DNA from: Pleurodeles waltl
Lineage: Eukaryota > Chordata > Amphibia > Caudata > Salamandridae
Direction: 5' to 3'
Length of the DNA: 64,000 bases
Assembly: GCF_031143425.1 (NCBI RefSeq)
Contig: NC_090447.1
Location: 134,621,106-134,685,105 of the forward strand
Shown here: piece after piece, positions 32,418 to 44,099 of the stretch
Layout of the letters: every line of letters begins with the position of its first letter
Numbering within the stretch: position 1 is the stretch's first letter
Program-made: the position numbers and the translations under genes
Notes under the pieces: model-generated
Databases searched by the model: none
Seen by the model: only the letters and a program-made list of their open reading frames with translations
What the model was told of the DNA's origin: nothing

Positions 32418-33338
32418 GGGCCATATTTATACTTTTTGACGCAAAACTGCGCTAACGCAGTTTTGCGTCGAAAAAATTAGCGCCGGCTAACGCCATTCTG
32501 AAGCGCCATGCGGGCGCCGTATTTAATCAATGACGTTAGCCGGCGTTAGCCGCCGGCGCTGCCTGGTGTGGATGGAAAAAAACGACGTACACCAGGCAGC
32601 GCCGGCGTAGGGGGATATGGAGCTTGGGCCCCAAAAAATGGGGCAAGTCAGGCTGAGGCAAATTTTTCGCCTCAACCCGATTTGCGCCATTTTTTTCGAC
32701 TCCCAACCCCCATTGAAATGACTCCTGTCTTAGCAAAGACAGGAGTCATGCCCCCTTGCCCAATGGCCATGCCAAGGGGACTTCTGTCCCCTGGGCATGG
32801 TCATTGGGCATAGTGACATGTAGGGGGGCACAAATCAGGCCCCCCTATGCCACAAAAAAAAAAAAAAAAAAACCTACCTGAACTTACCTTAATGTCCCTG
32901 GGATGGGTCCCTCCAGCCTTGGGTGTCCTCCTAGGGTGGGCAAGGGTGACAGGGGGTGTCCCTGGGGGCATGGGAGGGCACCTCTGGGCTCCTTCAGAGC
33001 CCACAGGTCCCTTAACACCTGCCTTTTCCAGGCGCTAAAAAACGGCGCAAAAGCGGCCGTACGTCATTTTTTTTTACCTGCCCACTCCCGGGCGTGAATT
33101 TTGCCCGGGAGTGTAAATACGGCGCACATGCCTCGGAGTCAATTTTTTAGACGGGAACGCCTACCTTGCATCTCATTAATGCAAAGTAGGTGTCCACGCA
33201 AAAAAATGACGCAAACTCCATGGACTTTGGCGCTAGACGCGTCTAACGCCAAAGTATAAATATGGAGTTAGTTTTGCGTCGGAAATGCGTAAAAAAAAAC
33301 GACGCAATTCCGGCGCAAACAGAGTATAGATATGCCCC
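32418..33338. mobile_element. family B element, 921 bp, with TTA target duplication and internal hairpins
   Basis: Ends GGGCCATATTTATAC and, from the right on the opposite strand, GGGGCATATCTATAC. TTA lies on both sides (32,415-32,417 and 33,339-33,341). Subterminal GACGCAAA/TTTGCGTC words and the right-end block TATAAATATGGAGTTAG match the 154-bp copy at 12,062. Internal perfect or near-perfect stems: 32,438-32,469 (14 bp), 32,481-32,545 (12 bp), 32,551-32,607 (19 bp), 32,718-32,749 (14 bp), 32,757-32,810 (17 bp with nested inner stem). Non-coding. The PIF/Harbinger-type target site makes it a likely non-autonomous Harbinger. Confidence 0.9.
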
Positions 33339-33640
33339 TTAGTCCCTGATGTGTGAGCCATGACATGTCTGATGGGCCATGTGTGTTGCATGTGACTACC
33401 CCCCCAAGTGTACATGGTACACTTCCTTTGTACACAGGGATGTTGAGCAGACTTCTGGACTGCCTGGCTGTGTGCCTTTAGGTCATGTAACGTGAAAAAC
33501 TGGTTTGAGATATCTTCACCTGTTTGTCAGGGTGATTTGCATTTGGTATGTGTACTGAAGCATAGTGCATGTATGTGTAGCAGGCCTCATCCTGCAGTCT
33601 GTATGTGTGCAGGCAGTTATCTGTGTCTTGTGTCCCCCAT
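33339..33640. other. non-coding, probable intron of the transposase remnant
   Basis: Lies just after a GTAAGC donor-like site (minus strand) at the end of the transposase remnant. No exon is visible. Confidence 0.35.
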
Positions 33641-34240
33641 CTCTAATTGTTATTTATTCTGTTAGGTACTTGCTGTTTGCTTACCTACAAGCAGGCAATT
33701 TCCATATTTGCTATCCTGGAATCTCTTGCGTCATGGATACTTCCTGGGTATTTGGTCACCACATTCAAGATCACCCCACAATGGTCAACAACGTCCTGTA
33801 CATTTATTGAGTGGGTATATATTGTGTTCCTGTATAAGTGTTAAGTTGCAGCAGGAGGAACGGGTTGCACATGTGTGCAGTCCATGGCACTCAGCTCATT
33901 TGGAAATCCAGCAATAGCGTAGAATGCTTGTTTAATTTCCTGCTGCAGTTGCTGGGTGTTAGGGAAGATGATGTGGTGGAGTGGACGGCTGATTGCATCC
34001 AGGACAGAGGGGAGGAATGCTGACTAGGATGGCTGTGATACTCGCCCCACTAGTGCTGCAGTGGTCTGTAAGGAGCCTGATGCAAGGATATGTAGCACAA
34101 CCAGGAGCTTGGTCAGGGGTGGTATGTTGGTCACCCCATTGACCATTGCCTGCAGTGAGGGTGCAATAAGGTGGAGCAGTTAGATGATAGACTTCCTGCG
34201 TAGCTAGTAGAAGATGATGACCTCCTCCTCCCTGAGGGCA
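33641..34240 (-). pseudogene. HARBI1-type transposase remnant, N-terminal half
   Basis: Read on the minus strand in shifting frames: IPPLTKLLVVLHILASGSLQ followed by TTAALVGRVSQPS, the conserved N-terminal HARBI1 segment; FYAIAGFPNELSAMDCTHV with the first catalytic Asp (about 33,881); after a frame change YRNTIYTHSINVQDVV and VVTKYPGSIHDA with the second Asp (about 33,731); then a GTAAGC donor-like site near 33,662. The Glu-bearing exon is not visible. Several stops and shifts are present. It may share an element with the 30.2-kb Myb-like exon, both on the minus strand, with the family B element inserted between them; that pairing is inferred. Confidence 0.75.
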
Positions 34241-34479
34241 ATCAGGGATGTCCGCTGGTGTTAGACACACTCCTTTCTCCTGTGCTGCCTCTGTGGTGCA
34301 TGTGGTGGTGATTGTGGTGGTGCTGGTGAATGTGGTGGTGGGGGTTTCAGTGGTCTCCTTGGAGCCTCAAAATGTAGCAGGAGCAAATCCATATTGTCCT
34401 TCAGCTTGCCAGAATGTGTTGGGTGTGTTCCCGTTATGTCCCTGTGTATACGAGTCATTTTAATGCCTAGTCTGACCAG
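34241..34479. other. unassigned; GTGGTG-rich short tract
   Basis: 34,300-34,345 has repeated GTGGTG words on the plus strand. No gene is recognisable. Confidence 0.4.
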
Positions 34480-34772
34480 ATGTTAAAATGTTGACTATAG
34501 TCAGACATAATGTGACTTTTTCTAAGCGACCCTCATTTTTCGAAAAGCTATCGACCCATCATAATTTTTTAGGATGGCACACCTACCTTACATATAATTG
34601 TCGGTATCTGACGCAGCCATATCCGACTATGAATAAAAATTATGCTAGGGGGGCAAACTGACGCTAGAGGCCTTTAGCATCATAGTGTAAATATGGAGTT
34701 AGTTTATCGTTGCTACAGCCTAAAAAATTATGCTGCGGCTGCACTAGATCCTTGTAAATAAGCACCTTAGTT
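34480..34772. mobile_element. diverged family B-like miniature element
   Basis: Its right part has AGTGTAAATATGGAGTTAGTTT and a CTTGTAAATAAGCACCTTAG end, resembling the right end of the 32,418 element (first word quoted in part). The left end is unclear. Confidence 0.45.
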
Positions 34773-34889
34773 CTTTCCTTGATCATACAGCTCAGGTTGA
34801 ACTTCTAAATGTATGTGTATGATGTGAATAATGTAAATTCATTGTTCGAAAATAATGCTAGAACATTTTATTCTGCATTAATAATTGGG

Positions 34890-36487
34890 TCTACAAACTG
34901 TAACTTTTCATCACTAGTGCAATAATACATCAGTAAAGGTTTAGCACTTACAGCCTAGATTTCAAGCTCTGGTCAAAATTGAGTTATAATATGTGGAGAT
35001 TACTGGCAGGAGACAGGCAAATGAGAGAAGGTTAATATGCTCTTTAATAAGTCCGTTGGCTCTCTTTCCATCACTTATGCTAAACTCAGAGTTTAAACCT
35101 TAAGTAGGTCATGGGGATTATAGTAATGCAATGTAATCAGTGGATAGCAACAGGCAACCGTTTTAAGGAACTAGACTATTGAATCTCTTGATGAGTCTTT
35201 AACATGAGTGCTCACTAAAGCTATGGAAAGGTACAAATTATTATAAATTCGTCATTTCGTCCCCCTGGATGGTTGTATAGCACTTCCAATAAAGGGACAA
35301 GCCAGACTGTCAGCAGTCCTGGTTGACCATTGTGGGGTAAGTTGTATAATGCAGAAAATATGTCTTCTGATTCAGGAAGGATTGTAGAGTACAGTGTTAG
35401 TACTGAGACAGAAGATGTTTCAGAAAGTATACAATTTTGAGAAACATATTTGGCTGCAGTAAACAATACCCTTTATAACTGCATCTTAAAATTCTGTTAA
35501 AATTCTAGTAATCAGAGGTAGCACTAGTCCTTTGAGCCATAATCTGCACTTTTTTTTCATATATGTTGCCCATTTGCACATACTTGCTTCTTTTAGAATA
35601 TAAGCTTTGAATTTGTCTCATTGTTCATGACGCCCTGAATTCAATTTACATTGGTTGGAGGAACCAATTGGGAAGCAGGTGGGCGGAGTCAGTTAGAGCT
35701 CCAAGCCCTTTGAAAAACTGACGGCAGTACGAACGCGCTAGTATTCAGAGGTAACATTAATCACTTTAGCCATATTCTGCACTTTGTTTTGATATACATT
35801 GTACATTTGCATATACTTGCTGATTTTAGAATCTAAGTTTCAAATTTGTTAAGCAGTTCAAGATGCTCTAAACTTGATTTTCATTGGCTGGGGGAACCAG
35901 TTGGGCAGCAGGTTGGCGTAGTCAGTTAGAGTTCCAAGCCCTTTAAAAAAACAGCAGCAGGGCAGACACACAGAGACGTGCGCTGCCAGCTCACCAAAGG
36001 ACCGCCAATGGCAAGCCTCTCTGTACTCGTCCGCCACCGACCCAGGCCAAGGGCCAGTCATTATGCCAAAAAACTGGCTTATCTAGCAATCTTAGATTTC
36101 CTTCTTCAAGCAATTACCAACTAGACCGATCCCTCCTGTAAAAAGTTGGCAAACTAGACATCTTAAACTCAAACTCACTTGTGATCACACCCCAGTGACA
36201 GGGCAATAACCTCCTGGTAGCTACCTAAGGTCAAAAGGTGCAATGAGCACAGCACTTGTACATGTATGGGGATGGAACAGCTGCACAGGGAATGACTTTC
36301 TGGCTGAGCTTTTAGCAGTTCTATCAGATCACTGTGCTGCTCAACCTATATTTCTCATATTTTTCCTCTGTCTGTTGGAATATGGTCAGCCTGGTTCTGC
36401 ATATCCTCTTCTGTATCTGCCTCCTCCTCCTCTGCTGGGCAGCCTGGAATCGTCTCCTCAGTTCAATCACGAGGAGTGCAGCCATTG
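34890..36487. repeat. 1.6-kb tandem duplication, copy 1
   Basis: Begins TCTACAAACTGTAAC and ends GAGGAGTGCAGCCATTG, immediately followed by copy 2. Copies are roughly 98% identical by eye, with a 3-bp indel near 35,025/36,624. Inside are two diverged direct sub-repeats, about 35,503-35,722 and 35,741-35,955, each with a TTGCACATACTTGC/TTGCATATACTTGC word, an ATTGGTTGG or ATTGGCTGG box, a GG(C)GNAGTCAGTTAGAG box and CCAAGCCCTTT. No coding domain is recognised. Confidence 0.9.
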
Positions 36488-38072
36488 TCTACAAACTGTA
36501 ATTTTTCATCACTAGTGCAATAATACATCAGTAAAGGTTTAGCACTTACAGCCTAGATTTCAAGCTTTGGTCAAAATTGAGTTATAATATGTGGAGATTA
36601 CTGGCAGGAGACAGGCAAATGAGAGGTTAATATGCTCTTTAAGAAGTCCTTTGGCTCTCTTTCCATCACTTATGCTAAACTCAGAGTTTAAACCTTAAGT
36701 AGGTCATGGGGATTATAGTAATGCAATGTAATCAGTGGATAGAAACAGGCAACCGTTTTAAGGAACTAGACTATTGAATCTCATGATGAGTCTTTAACAT
36801 GAGTGCTCACTAAAGTTATGGAAAGGTACAAATTATTATAAATTCGTCATTTCGTCCACCTGGATGGTTGTATAGCACCTCCAATAAAGGGACAAGCCAG
36901 ACTGTCAGCAGTCCTGGTTGACCATTGTGGGGTAAGTTGTCTAATGCAGAAAACATATCTTCTGATTCAGGAAGGATTGTAGAGTACAGTGTTAGTACTG
37001 AGGCAGAAGATGTTTCAGAAAGTATACAATTTTGAGAAACATATTTGGCTGCAGTAAACAATACCCTTTATAACTGAATCTTAAAATTCTGTTAAAATTC
37101 TAGTAATCAGAGGTAGCACTAGTCCTTTGAGCCATAATCTGCACTTTTTTTTCATATATGTTGCCCATTTGCACATACTTGCTTCTTTTAGAATATAAGC
37201 TTTGAATTTGTCCCATTGTTCATGACACCCTGAATACAATTTACATTGGTTGGAGGAACCAATTGGGAAGCAGGTGGGCGGAGTCAGTTAGAGCTCCAAG
37301 CCCTTTGAAAAACTGACGGCAGTACGAACGCGCTAGTATTCAGAGGTAGCATTAATCACTTTAGCCATATTCTGCACTTTGTTTTGATATACATTGTACA
37401 TTTGCATATACTTGCTAATTTTAGAATCTAAGTTTCAAATTTGTTAAGCAGTTCAGGATGCTCTAAATTTGATTTTCATTGGCTGGGGGAACCAGTTGGG
37501 CAGCAGGTTGGCGTAGTCAGTTAGAGTTCCAAGCCCTTTAAAAAAACAGCAGCAGGGCAGACACACAGAGATGTGCGCTGCCAGCTCACCAAAGGACCGC
37601 CAATGGCAAGCCTCTCTGTACTCGTCCGCCACCGACCCAGGCCAAGGGCCAGTCATTATGCCAAAAAACTGGCTTATCTAGCAATCTTAGATTTCCTTCT
37701 TCAAGCAATTACCAACTAGACCGATCCCTCCTGTAAAAAGTTGGCAAACTAGACATCTTAAACTCAAACTCACTTGTGATCACACCCCAGTGACAGGGCA
37801 ATAACCTCCTGGTAGCTACCTAAGGTCAAAAGGTGCAATGAGCACAGCACTTGTACATTTATGGGGATGGAACAGCTGCACAGGGAATGACTTTCTGGCT
37901 GAGCTTTTAGCAGTTCTATCAGATCACTGTGCTGCTCAACCTATATTTCTCATATATTTCCTCTGTCTGTTGGAATATGGTCAGCCTGGTTCTGTATATC
38001 CTCTTCTGTATCCGCCTCCTCCTGCTCTTGCTGGGTAGCCTGGAATTCTCAGTGCAATCACGAGGAGTGCAG
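36488..38072. repeat. 1.6-kb tandem duplication, copy 2
   Basis: Head-to-tail with copy 1 at a spacing of 1,595-1,598 bp. It follows copy 1 to GAGGAGTGCAG at 38,072 and then diverges into unrelated sequence. A short open frame after the last sub-repeat (ALVHLWGWNSCTGNDF) is conserved among the three copies only because the DNA is. Confidence 0.9.
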
Positions 38073-39490
38073 GGTTGGGTGCAGTATAAGTATAAGCAGG
38101 GACTTTATAAAAGTTGTTTTATAAGCCCTAGTCAGGGACATTGTAGTAAATGAGCTCCATATGCTAACATGGAGATGGTTTAATTAAAATTGATAAAGTC
38201 TCATTTTCCCTAGGAATTAGCTAAAAACTATCAAGTTTATTATGAAATTAAAGGTTACATTTATTATAACCAGTACAGAGAAAGACCTTTAGAACTCTTT
38301 CTGAAAGTTACCAACTTCAGCCCTGTAGTGCCCTATTCTGATTGGTCAGCCTCTGGCAGCGAGTGCCAAGCTGCATTGATAAGGTGTGAAGTGGCCTGGG
38401 CTGAAAGAAAGGAAGCATTTGGTGGAAGGAGCACTGCCTCAGCAGATGGTAGATCAGGATGGGGGAAGAGCAGTCAAGCTGGTCTTCAAAGGAGGGAAAG
38501 CCACTTGGGACAGAAACTGGACCTCCCCTATTTCCTGCTCCCCAGACAACTGAGAGCCGTCTGATTAGATTAATAAAAGGGGCCAGCAAGGAGCATATTA
38601 GGGAAACTTTAGCCAGTGGGTAGACTCAGCCAGATCCAACCTCTAAGGAGCCGTTTTCTCCATCTTGGATTTTTAGAAAATGCTGATTTCGGGGATTGAT
38701 TTTTGCCACACTTCGCAGGAAGTGGTCACCACAGAGGGTGGTGGCCTGCACGCCAGTGGACAGGAACACCCCACTCCTCACCAACCCAGAAGCAAGGAAA
38801 AATATGGCAGAGCTGCCCAATAATTCAGATCCCTGCTGGAAGAAAATACTGGAGAAGAAGGTCTGCCCTGCTGGACCCCTGGCTTGCATCTAGATACTGC
38901 ACTCACAAAAATGCACTAGCTGCACACCTTGGGCTTCAACAAGAAAATGGCTTTACCTTGATGCTGCAACTCCAGGAGAAGACTCCATGTAAGCTGTAGG
39001 TACAAAGGAGCTATCCATAGTCCCCTGCAAGAAGAGCCCAGCTGACCAGGGTCCAGTGGCCATTTGAAGATTCTGACCAGGTACATTCTAGGAACTGTAG
39101 TCCCAACTTCCAAGGAGCAACTCAGAGCTTCTGGAACCTTGGATCAAGTATGTGGATACTTCAAGGACTCAAAAAGTGATTCTAGAAGAAGATCAAGAAG
39201 TTTAGAGATGTTTGGAGCAATTTTGAACAAAAGGTCCATAAGGTGACCGAATCGTCGACGAGAGTCAAGCCGGTGACGTCGAACAGCTACCCGGCCTGAA
39301 TTTCAAGTTAATCCAGCTGAAGCTCTGGAGCCTTTTCCCATCGATGAGACTTCCAGGAGTTGACCAGGACCTTGCACAGAGCCACACTGCTCCCATTGAC
39401 TCACAACCAGGCCTGAAGAAGAGCCTCACCCTATGATGAGAGAAAAAGCTCAAAAAAAGTGACCAAGAGCGACATCTACAAAATCCAGAA
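38073..39490. other. unassigned, probably interspersed repeat; TATA-like ATTAATAAAAGG
   Basis: Moderately GC-rich, non-coding. GATTGGTCAGCC at 38,338 and TTAATAAAAGG at about 38,570 resemble CCAAT and TATA elements, as in an LTR promoter. No TG...CA ends or second copy were found in the window. Confidence 0.35.
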
Positions 39491-39665
39491 ATTGTGAGTC
39501 GGTAATTACCCATCAATGCAAATCACAATTACCGAATCCCAATTTGGAATGTACTTAGGCAGGGACCACCTTTTTTGTGATTCGGTACAGAGTCGTATCA
39601 CAATTTGCGTAATCACTAATTGCTTTTATCTAAATTGCGAATGGGCTGGGTACCGACCTGGAAAG
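39491..39665. mobile_element. miniature element family E fragment
   Basis: Contains GTCGGTAATTACC, CAATTACCGAATCCCAATT and GTGATTCGGTACAGAG. The words ATTACCGAATC and CGATTCGG recur at 42,160-42,416. Ends are unresolved. Confidence 0.45.
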
Positions 39666-39909
39666 TTCAGCACCAGGATTCTCCAAAAGCAAGTGGCACA
39701 GATTACCTATTCACACTTCTCAGGGCACCATGTACACAACCACAGATCACAAAAGCATGCATCAGTCAGAAAATGCCATGCCTAAAAGTCCAGTGCAAGT
39801 GTAATGCATTATGGTTAATGTAGTCCAGTATTCAACATAGGGATGAAAAGTAATTTTAATGAACCATACATTAAATAGGTATTGACAATGTATCCCCTGT
39901 ATCTCACAG

Positions 39910-40446
39910 ATCTAACTCAGGTATCCATTGATGACCCCAGTGTAGAGGGAGGTGATGATTCCAACATGGCAGCAGAGGAGGCAGTCAACATTGCTACATA
40001 GGAGTGCAACCCACCAATCCATGTTTGCACTGACCCAGAACCCAGAGACGACACAGAAATGGATGTAATCCTGACTCCTAGCCCACATACACAGATTGGT
40101 CATAGCCACCACACAGAACTGCAGGGCGTGGGCACAAAGGCATCAGCTGGTACATGATGTAGGTGAGGAGGAAGGCAGCACACAACTGTCACTCGGTCTC
40201 ATGGCATCCCTACTCTGCAATCAACGCCTGCAAAACAAACAATTGTGCATGATGAACAGAAATCTATATCACATGCAGCAGACCCTAACACAGGGCTTTG
40301 GAAGTCTGGGGACACAACTGGCCACTATGAATGGCAACATGGTCAGCCTCACCACTGCCATCAATGACCTATGCAGGGAAATGGTGGGGACTGTGCCCAT
40401 GAAAGGTGCCATGAGCCCAGCGCTGCTGCACGGATACACCACCTGA
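39910..40446 (+). pseudogene. Harbinger Myb-like protein, C-terminal exon remnant
   Basis: An acceptor-like TGTATCTCACAG at 39,898-39,909 leads into acidic, Asp/Glu/Thr-rich sequence with at least one stop, then an open stretch with LGLMASLLCNQRLQNKQL, MMNRNLYHMQQTLTQGFGSL and MNGNMVSLTTAINDLCREM, the amphipathic C-terminal helix region seen in Harbinger Myb-like proteins. The N-terminal DNA-binding exon is missing. The transposase remnant at 40.95-41.78 kb converges on it, the same arrangement as gene A and its transposase. Confidence 0.6.
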
Positions 40447-40954
40447 GTCAGTACATTGGCCATTTGGCCACAACAACAACATGCCTGTTGCAACGCACAG
40501 TCACACTCTAAGTGGAATTGGGACATTTTGCTGGAAATGTGGCCAGGGGACTAGGCCACGTTACTGCTCCTGTTGACCTACTACAGACCTCCCAGGCAGC
40601 AGGAGGCACTGGTAACACCCCTCAGGAGAGTGAGGAGATTTCCAGTATAAGCAGTATTTCAGCCTTTAATGTCCACATCCGTTACGCTGCCCGCCAAACA
40701 TGTGTAGACCAACCAGGCACAGGCTATGGTGGTCATAGCTGTAGGAAGGTGTGGTGGTCTAAGTTTTGTTGTTGCTAATGCACATGGCTAGAATGTGGCA
40801 GGTGATGTAACCTCATTTATTTTGCATTATTTGCATGTGCTACGTATTTCACATTCACATAAGTCTATCCTGAGATTAAAGGATGTTTGATTTTAACAAC
40901 CTGGCTATGAGTATTTGATATCTTTGAGGGCAGTGTCAGTCATCATTTACCTGG

Positions 40955-41785
40955 CAAGTTAATGGGTTGCAATGAATTCCCATCGCTGTCTATCATCTAT
41001 TGTCATGCTACCACCCCCAGGCTGTTGTAGTGATGGGTCCTGCTCCTCACCCTCATAATCTGTGTCATCTATGTTGAGATGTAGCCCACACCTGGTTGCA
41101 ATGCTTTGTAAGCTGACACATGTAGCCACACTTTTGCATACAATCTCAGGGGTATACTGGAGCGCACCTCTACTTTTGTGCAAGCATTGATAATGTGATT
41201 TTAGCACGCCAATGGTCTTTTCTATGAGGGTTCTGGGTCACCGATGTGCTATGTTGTACTGCCTCTCAGTGTGATTTGCGGGGTATAGGTATGGGGTCAG
41301 TATCCATTGCCTCAAAGCATATGCACTGTCACCTGTGTAACTAAAATGCTATTGTGAGCATGGCATTACCTCATTATGCACTGACACATAGGTTTACAAC
41401 TACACATCACCTAGTAAACATCCATCATCAAACTCCTATTGTTCTAGTTGTTAGTGTACTTCACTGTTCCTGAAGATATATGCGTCATGTGTGCTCCCTG
41501 GGTATTTTATCACTATATCTGTGATGACATTGTGGACATCGCATACCACCTGCATATTCAGTGAATGAGTACTTGTCCTATTGCGAAACACATATTCAGG
41601 ATGTGCAGTAGGACAGATAAGGTGCCTGTGTCCCATCCACACACCATAATACATGGGGGAAGTTGGCAATCCCATAAAAGTTCCATTTGGTATTGCATTC
41701 CTGGGAAAGTAGATGTAGTTGGGCATGTGTGAGAGTATGGCATCTAAGAACCATCAGAAGAAACGTAACAAGACACTTTGGGATA
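40955..41785 (-). pseudogene. HARBI1-type DDE transposase remnant, N-terminus lost
   Basis: Minus-strand frames give: GVSQSVL at the broken 5' edge (41,785); FLDAILSHMPNYIYFPRNAI; HVLWCVDGTQAP with the first Asp (about 41,635), in a shifted frame; NRTSTHSLNMQVVCDVHN; YPGSTHDAYIFRNSEVH with the second Asp (about 41,486); an intron-like gap ending in ACAG before GDSAYALRQWILTPYLYP; LIEKTIGVLKSHYQCLHKS with the Glu (about 41,221); then YTPEIVCKSVATCVSL and a charged tail to about 40,955. The catalytic triad is present but frames are broken. The protein is cut exactly where copy 3 of the 1.6-kb repeat begins. Confidence 0.82.
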
Positions 41786-41789
41786 CCCC

Positions 41790-42086
41790 ACCAGTGACAG
41801 GGCAATAACATCCTGGTAGCTACCTAAGGTCAAAAGGTGCAGTGGGCACAGCACTTGTACATGTATGGGGATGGAACAGCTGCACAGGGAATGACTTTCT
41901 GGCTGAGCTTTTAGCAGTTCTATCAGATCACTGTGCTGCTCAACCTATATTTCTCATATTTGTCCTCTGTCTGTTGGAATATGGTCAGCCTGGTTATGTA
42001 TATCCTCTTCTGTATCTGCCTCCTCCTCCTCTGCTGGGAAGCCTGGAATCGTCTCCTCAGTGCAATCACGAGGAGTGCAGCCATTG
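41790..42086. repeat. 1.6-kb repeat, partial copy 3 (3' 300 bp only)
   Basis: Matches the ends of copies 1 and 2 from CCAGTGACAGGGCAATAAC to GAGTGCAGCCATTG, about 96% identical. Its left edge truncates the Harbinger transposase; its right end is the same as that of copy 1. Confidence 0.9.
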
Positions 42087-42159
42087 TGGAAAACCCAGAT
42101 GCCTTTTGGGTCTGCTTTTATACTTGGAATCTGCTTACCACCTGTTTGGAATCAGTGCT

Positions 42160-42416
42160 AATCTGGATGTTCAAAATGGCCTATTTGCGAATAGTTGCTA
42201 ATTGCCACTGTCATGAACTTATGGTTTGTGTGTCGCAAATTGCGATTTCTTAATTGCGACTGGCAAAATTTAACAATTTGGTAATTGTTTGCATCACTAT
42301 TTGGGATTCGGAAATGGCATTTGTGCATAGCATTTTACCATTTCCAATGTTGCAAATAGCGATGTGACCAATTACCGAATCGCAAAATGTACATACATGT
42401 GGCCCTAAGTCCGAAG
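42160..42416. mobile_element. miniature element family E fragment, right end
   Basis: Many CGAATCGCAA/TTGCGATT-type words; the right edge ATGTACATACATGTGGCCCTAA resembles a terminal repeat (quoted in part). Related to 39,491-39,665, so the two could be halves of one element split by the Harbinger remnant and the repeat copy. That is inference. Confidence 0.45.
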
Positions 42417-42874
42417 GTAAAAATTTGAGTGAGGCCTCCCACTTGGTGTAGTTGACTAGGGCTCCATCCCAGTCAGCCTTAACTTTTGACTTTGCTCCGG
42501 TCAAACGCAACCAGATGTCCTGGTTGGCACATTTAGCTTTTAGGCGCTAGCAAACACATTTTATTAATTTAAACTTTAAAAATTCATATCTCCAGGTCCC
42601 TACATTGTTTTTTTCATTTCATTGTTATTTTAAAGCTAAAAATATTTCCTATTTTTATAAATTGGTGTTGGGTTTTTATCGTGTGTTGTGTTATACTTAT
42701 TTACTGTTTTGTTTATATGAAATGCTTTACACACCTGTCTCCTAAGTTAAGCCTAACTATCTACAAAGAGTTGAGCAAGGATTCATTTACTGAGACCTTG
42801 ACTGGACCTGGTGGGGTTTTGTGGCCTATTGCTAAATGTAGGTACTGCCCTTACCAGAAATCCACTTTCCAACA
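42417..42874 (+). mobile_element. LTR-like fragment ending TTTCCAACA
   Basis: AT-rich tail region with TTTATCGTGTGTTGTG and ATGAAATGCTTTACACACC, ending CCACTTTCCAACA, a CA-type LTR end like the edge at 8,072. The left part (42,417-42,540) may be retroelement internal sequence. No gene is recognisable. Confidence 0.4.
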
Positions 42875-42894
42875 AGACCAATATTTCTGAGACC

Positions 42895-43390
42895 ACGCAA
42901 AGCATCTTTGCGTGGCTTTTCATACCCTCATAGATATGGGGTAAGGCAACGTAGCGCAAGTTGCTGTGTTGCCTTACACTGCATCAGTGGTGCGTTCCCC
43001 TAGGAGTTGGGGTGAATTTTCCCATGCACCACCCATGTGTTTTGGTGCATTAACAGATTTACAAGGATCTGTAAACCTGGGAATGCATCAAAACTGTACG
43101 GCTCCCCAGGAGATGCGTAACAAGGAGAATATACAAATATTTCTCCTTGTTTTTTCCTCTTACTATGTGTGCTGCATTCTATGTGTGTTGCTTCCTGCAC
43201 AAAAACAACCCTACCAACAATGCAGACACCCTTGGACACCATGGAGCAAAGCAGCCTGGGTTGGTGCTAGGTACCAAAGTGTGCATTGCGCTGGCTGAAA
43301 TGCAGTGCATTGAATTGGTGTAGAGCAGTGCAGCAAAAAGACTTGCAGCGCTGCCCTACACCAATTCATTGAAAAAATGGCCTGAAGTTT
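42895..43390. mobile_element. family D miniature element
   Basis: Non-coding. It has ACAGATTTACAAGGATCTGTAAACC, a GGAGAATATACAAATATTTC block and a GTGTGCTGCATTC core shared with 43.4-44.1 and 47.2-47.8 kb (quoted in part). Edges are approximate. Confidence 0.5.
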
Positions 43391-43435
43391 TTCAACTGTA
43401 TTTACTTGCCAGGAAAGAAATATATGGAAAATATG

Positions 43436-44099
43436 GGAACAGATTTATAAGGCCCTATAAAGTTTTTCCACATTTACAAGGTGGCACTAATCCACTTTTT
43501 GTGGCGTAATGCCACCTTGTAAATGTGGGCCCCTCCAAAGCAGTTTTCTGTGGCAGAGGGGCATGCAATGGGTGTTGCTATGGATGTTCCACTGCAACAA
43601 CCATTGCTTTTGACGCTGCCACAGATTAACAAAAAGGCGTAAATCTAACTAATGTCACACCATGGGTGATTTTAGCATGGCACAATGAGGAGGAATACTT
43701 GTATTCTGCCTGGTTTTTGCTTTTTTATGTGTGCTGCAGTCTGAAATAGCAAAAGCCCATGAATGATTGTTTATGTGCAGGAAGGTGTCCGATTCTGCAC
43801 ATAAACAATCTACAATGGCGATTTGGTATGCCTATGTGTGCTGCAGAATGCAGCACACACAGAAGTACCGAAACATCATTTTTGATGAATCCGCTCAACA
43901 CAGATACCCTTGCACTATGGTGCAAGGATGCCAGTGTTGGCGATGGCAGCTAAATTTAGTGCCGACGCAGGTGGAAACACAGGGGTGCACCGTATTTCAG
44001 TAAATAGTGCACATCCCTGTGTTTCTAAAGTAGCGCAGCATGGCTCTGCAAATGTTGGTGCTGCACTGTGCTGTGCCACCTTTTAGTAAATCTGGCCCA
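43436..44099. mobile_element. family D miniature element, best-preserved copy
   Basis: Left end GGGAACAGATTTATAAGGCCC. Right end TTTTAGTAAATCTGGCCC; its reverse complement GGGCCAGATTTACTAA matches the left end of the 55,577 element (GGGCCCAGATTTAAGAA). Central palindrome TGTGTGCTGCAGAATGCAGCAC(ACA) at about 43,836-43,861. Non-coding. Confidence 0.6.

Noticed and set aside
35221..37061. Conserved 81-residue minus-strand open frames at 35,221 and 36,816
   Set aside because: Their conservation only reflects the recent DNA duplication; there is no recognisable domain.
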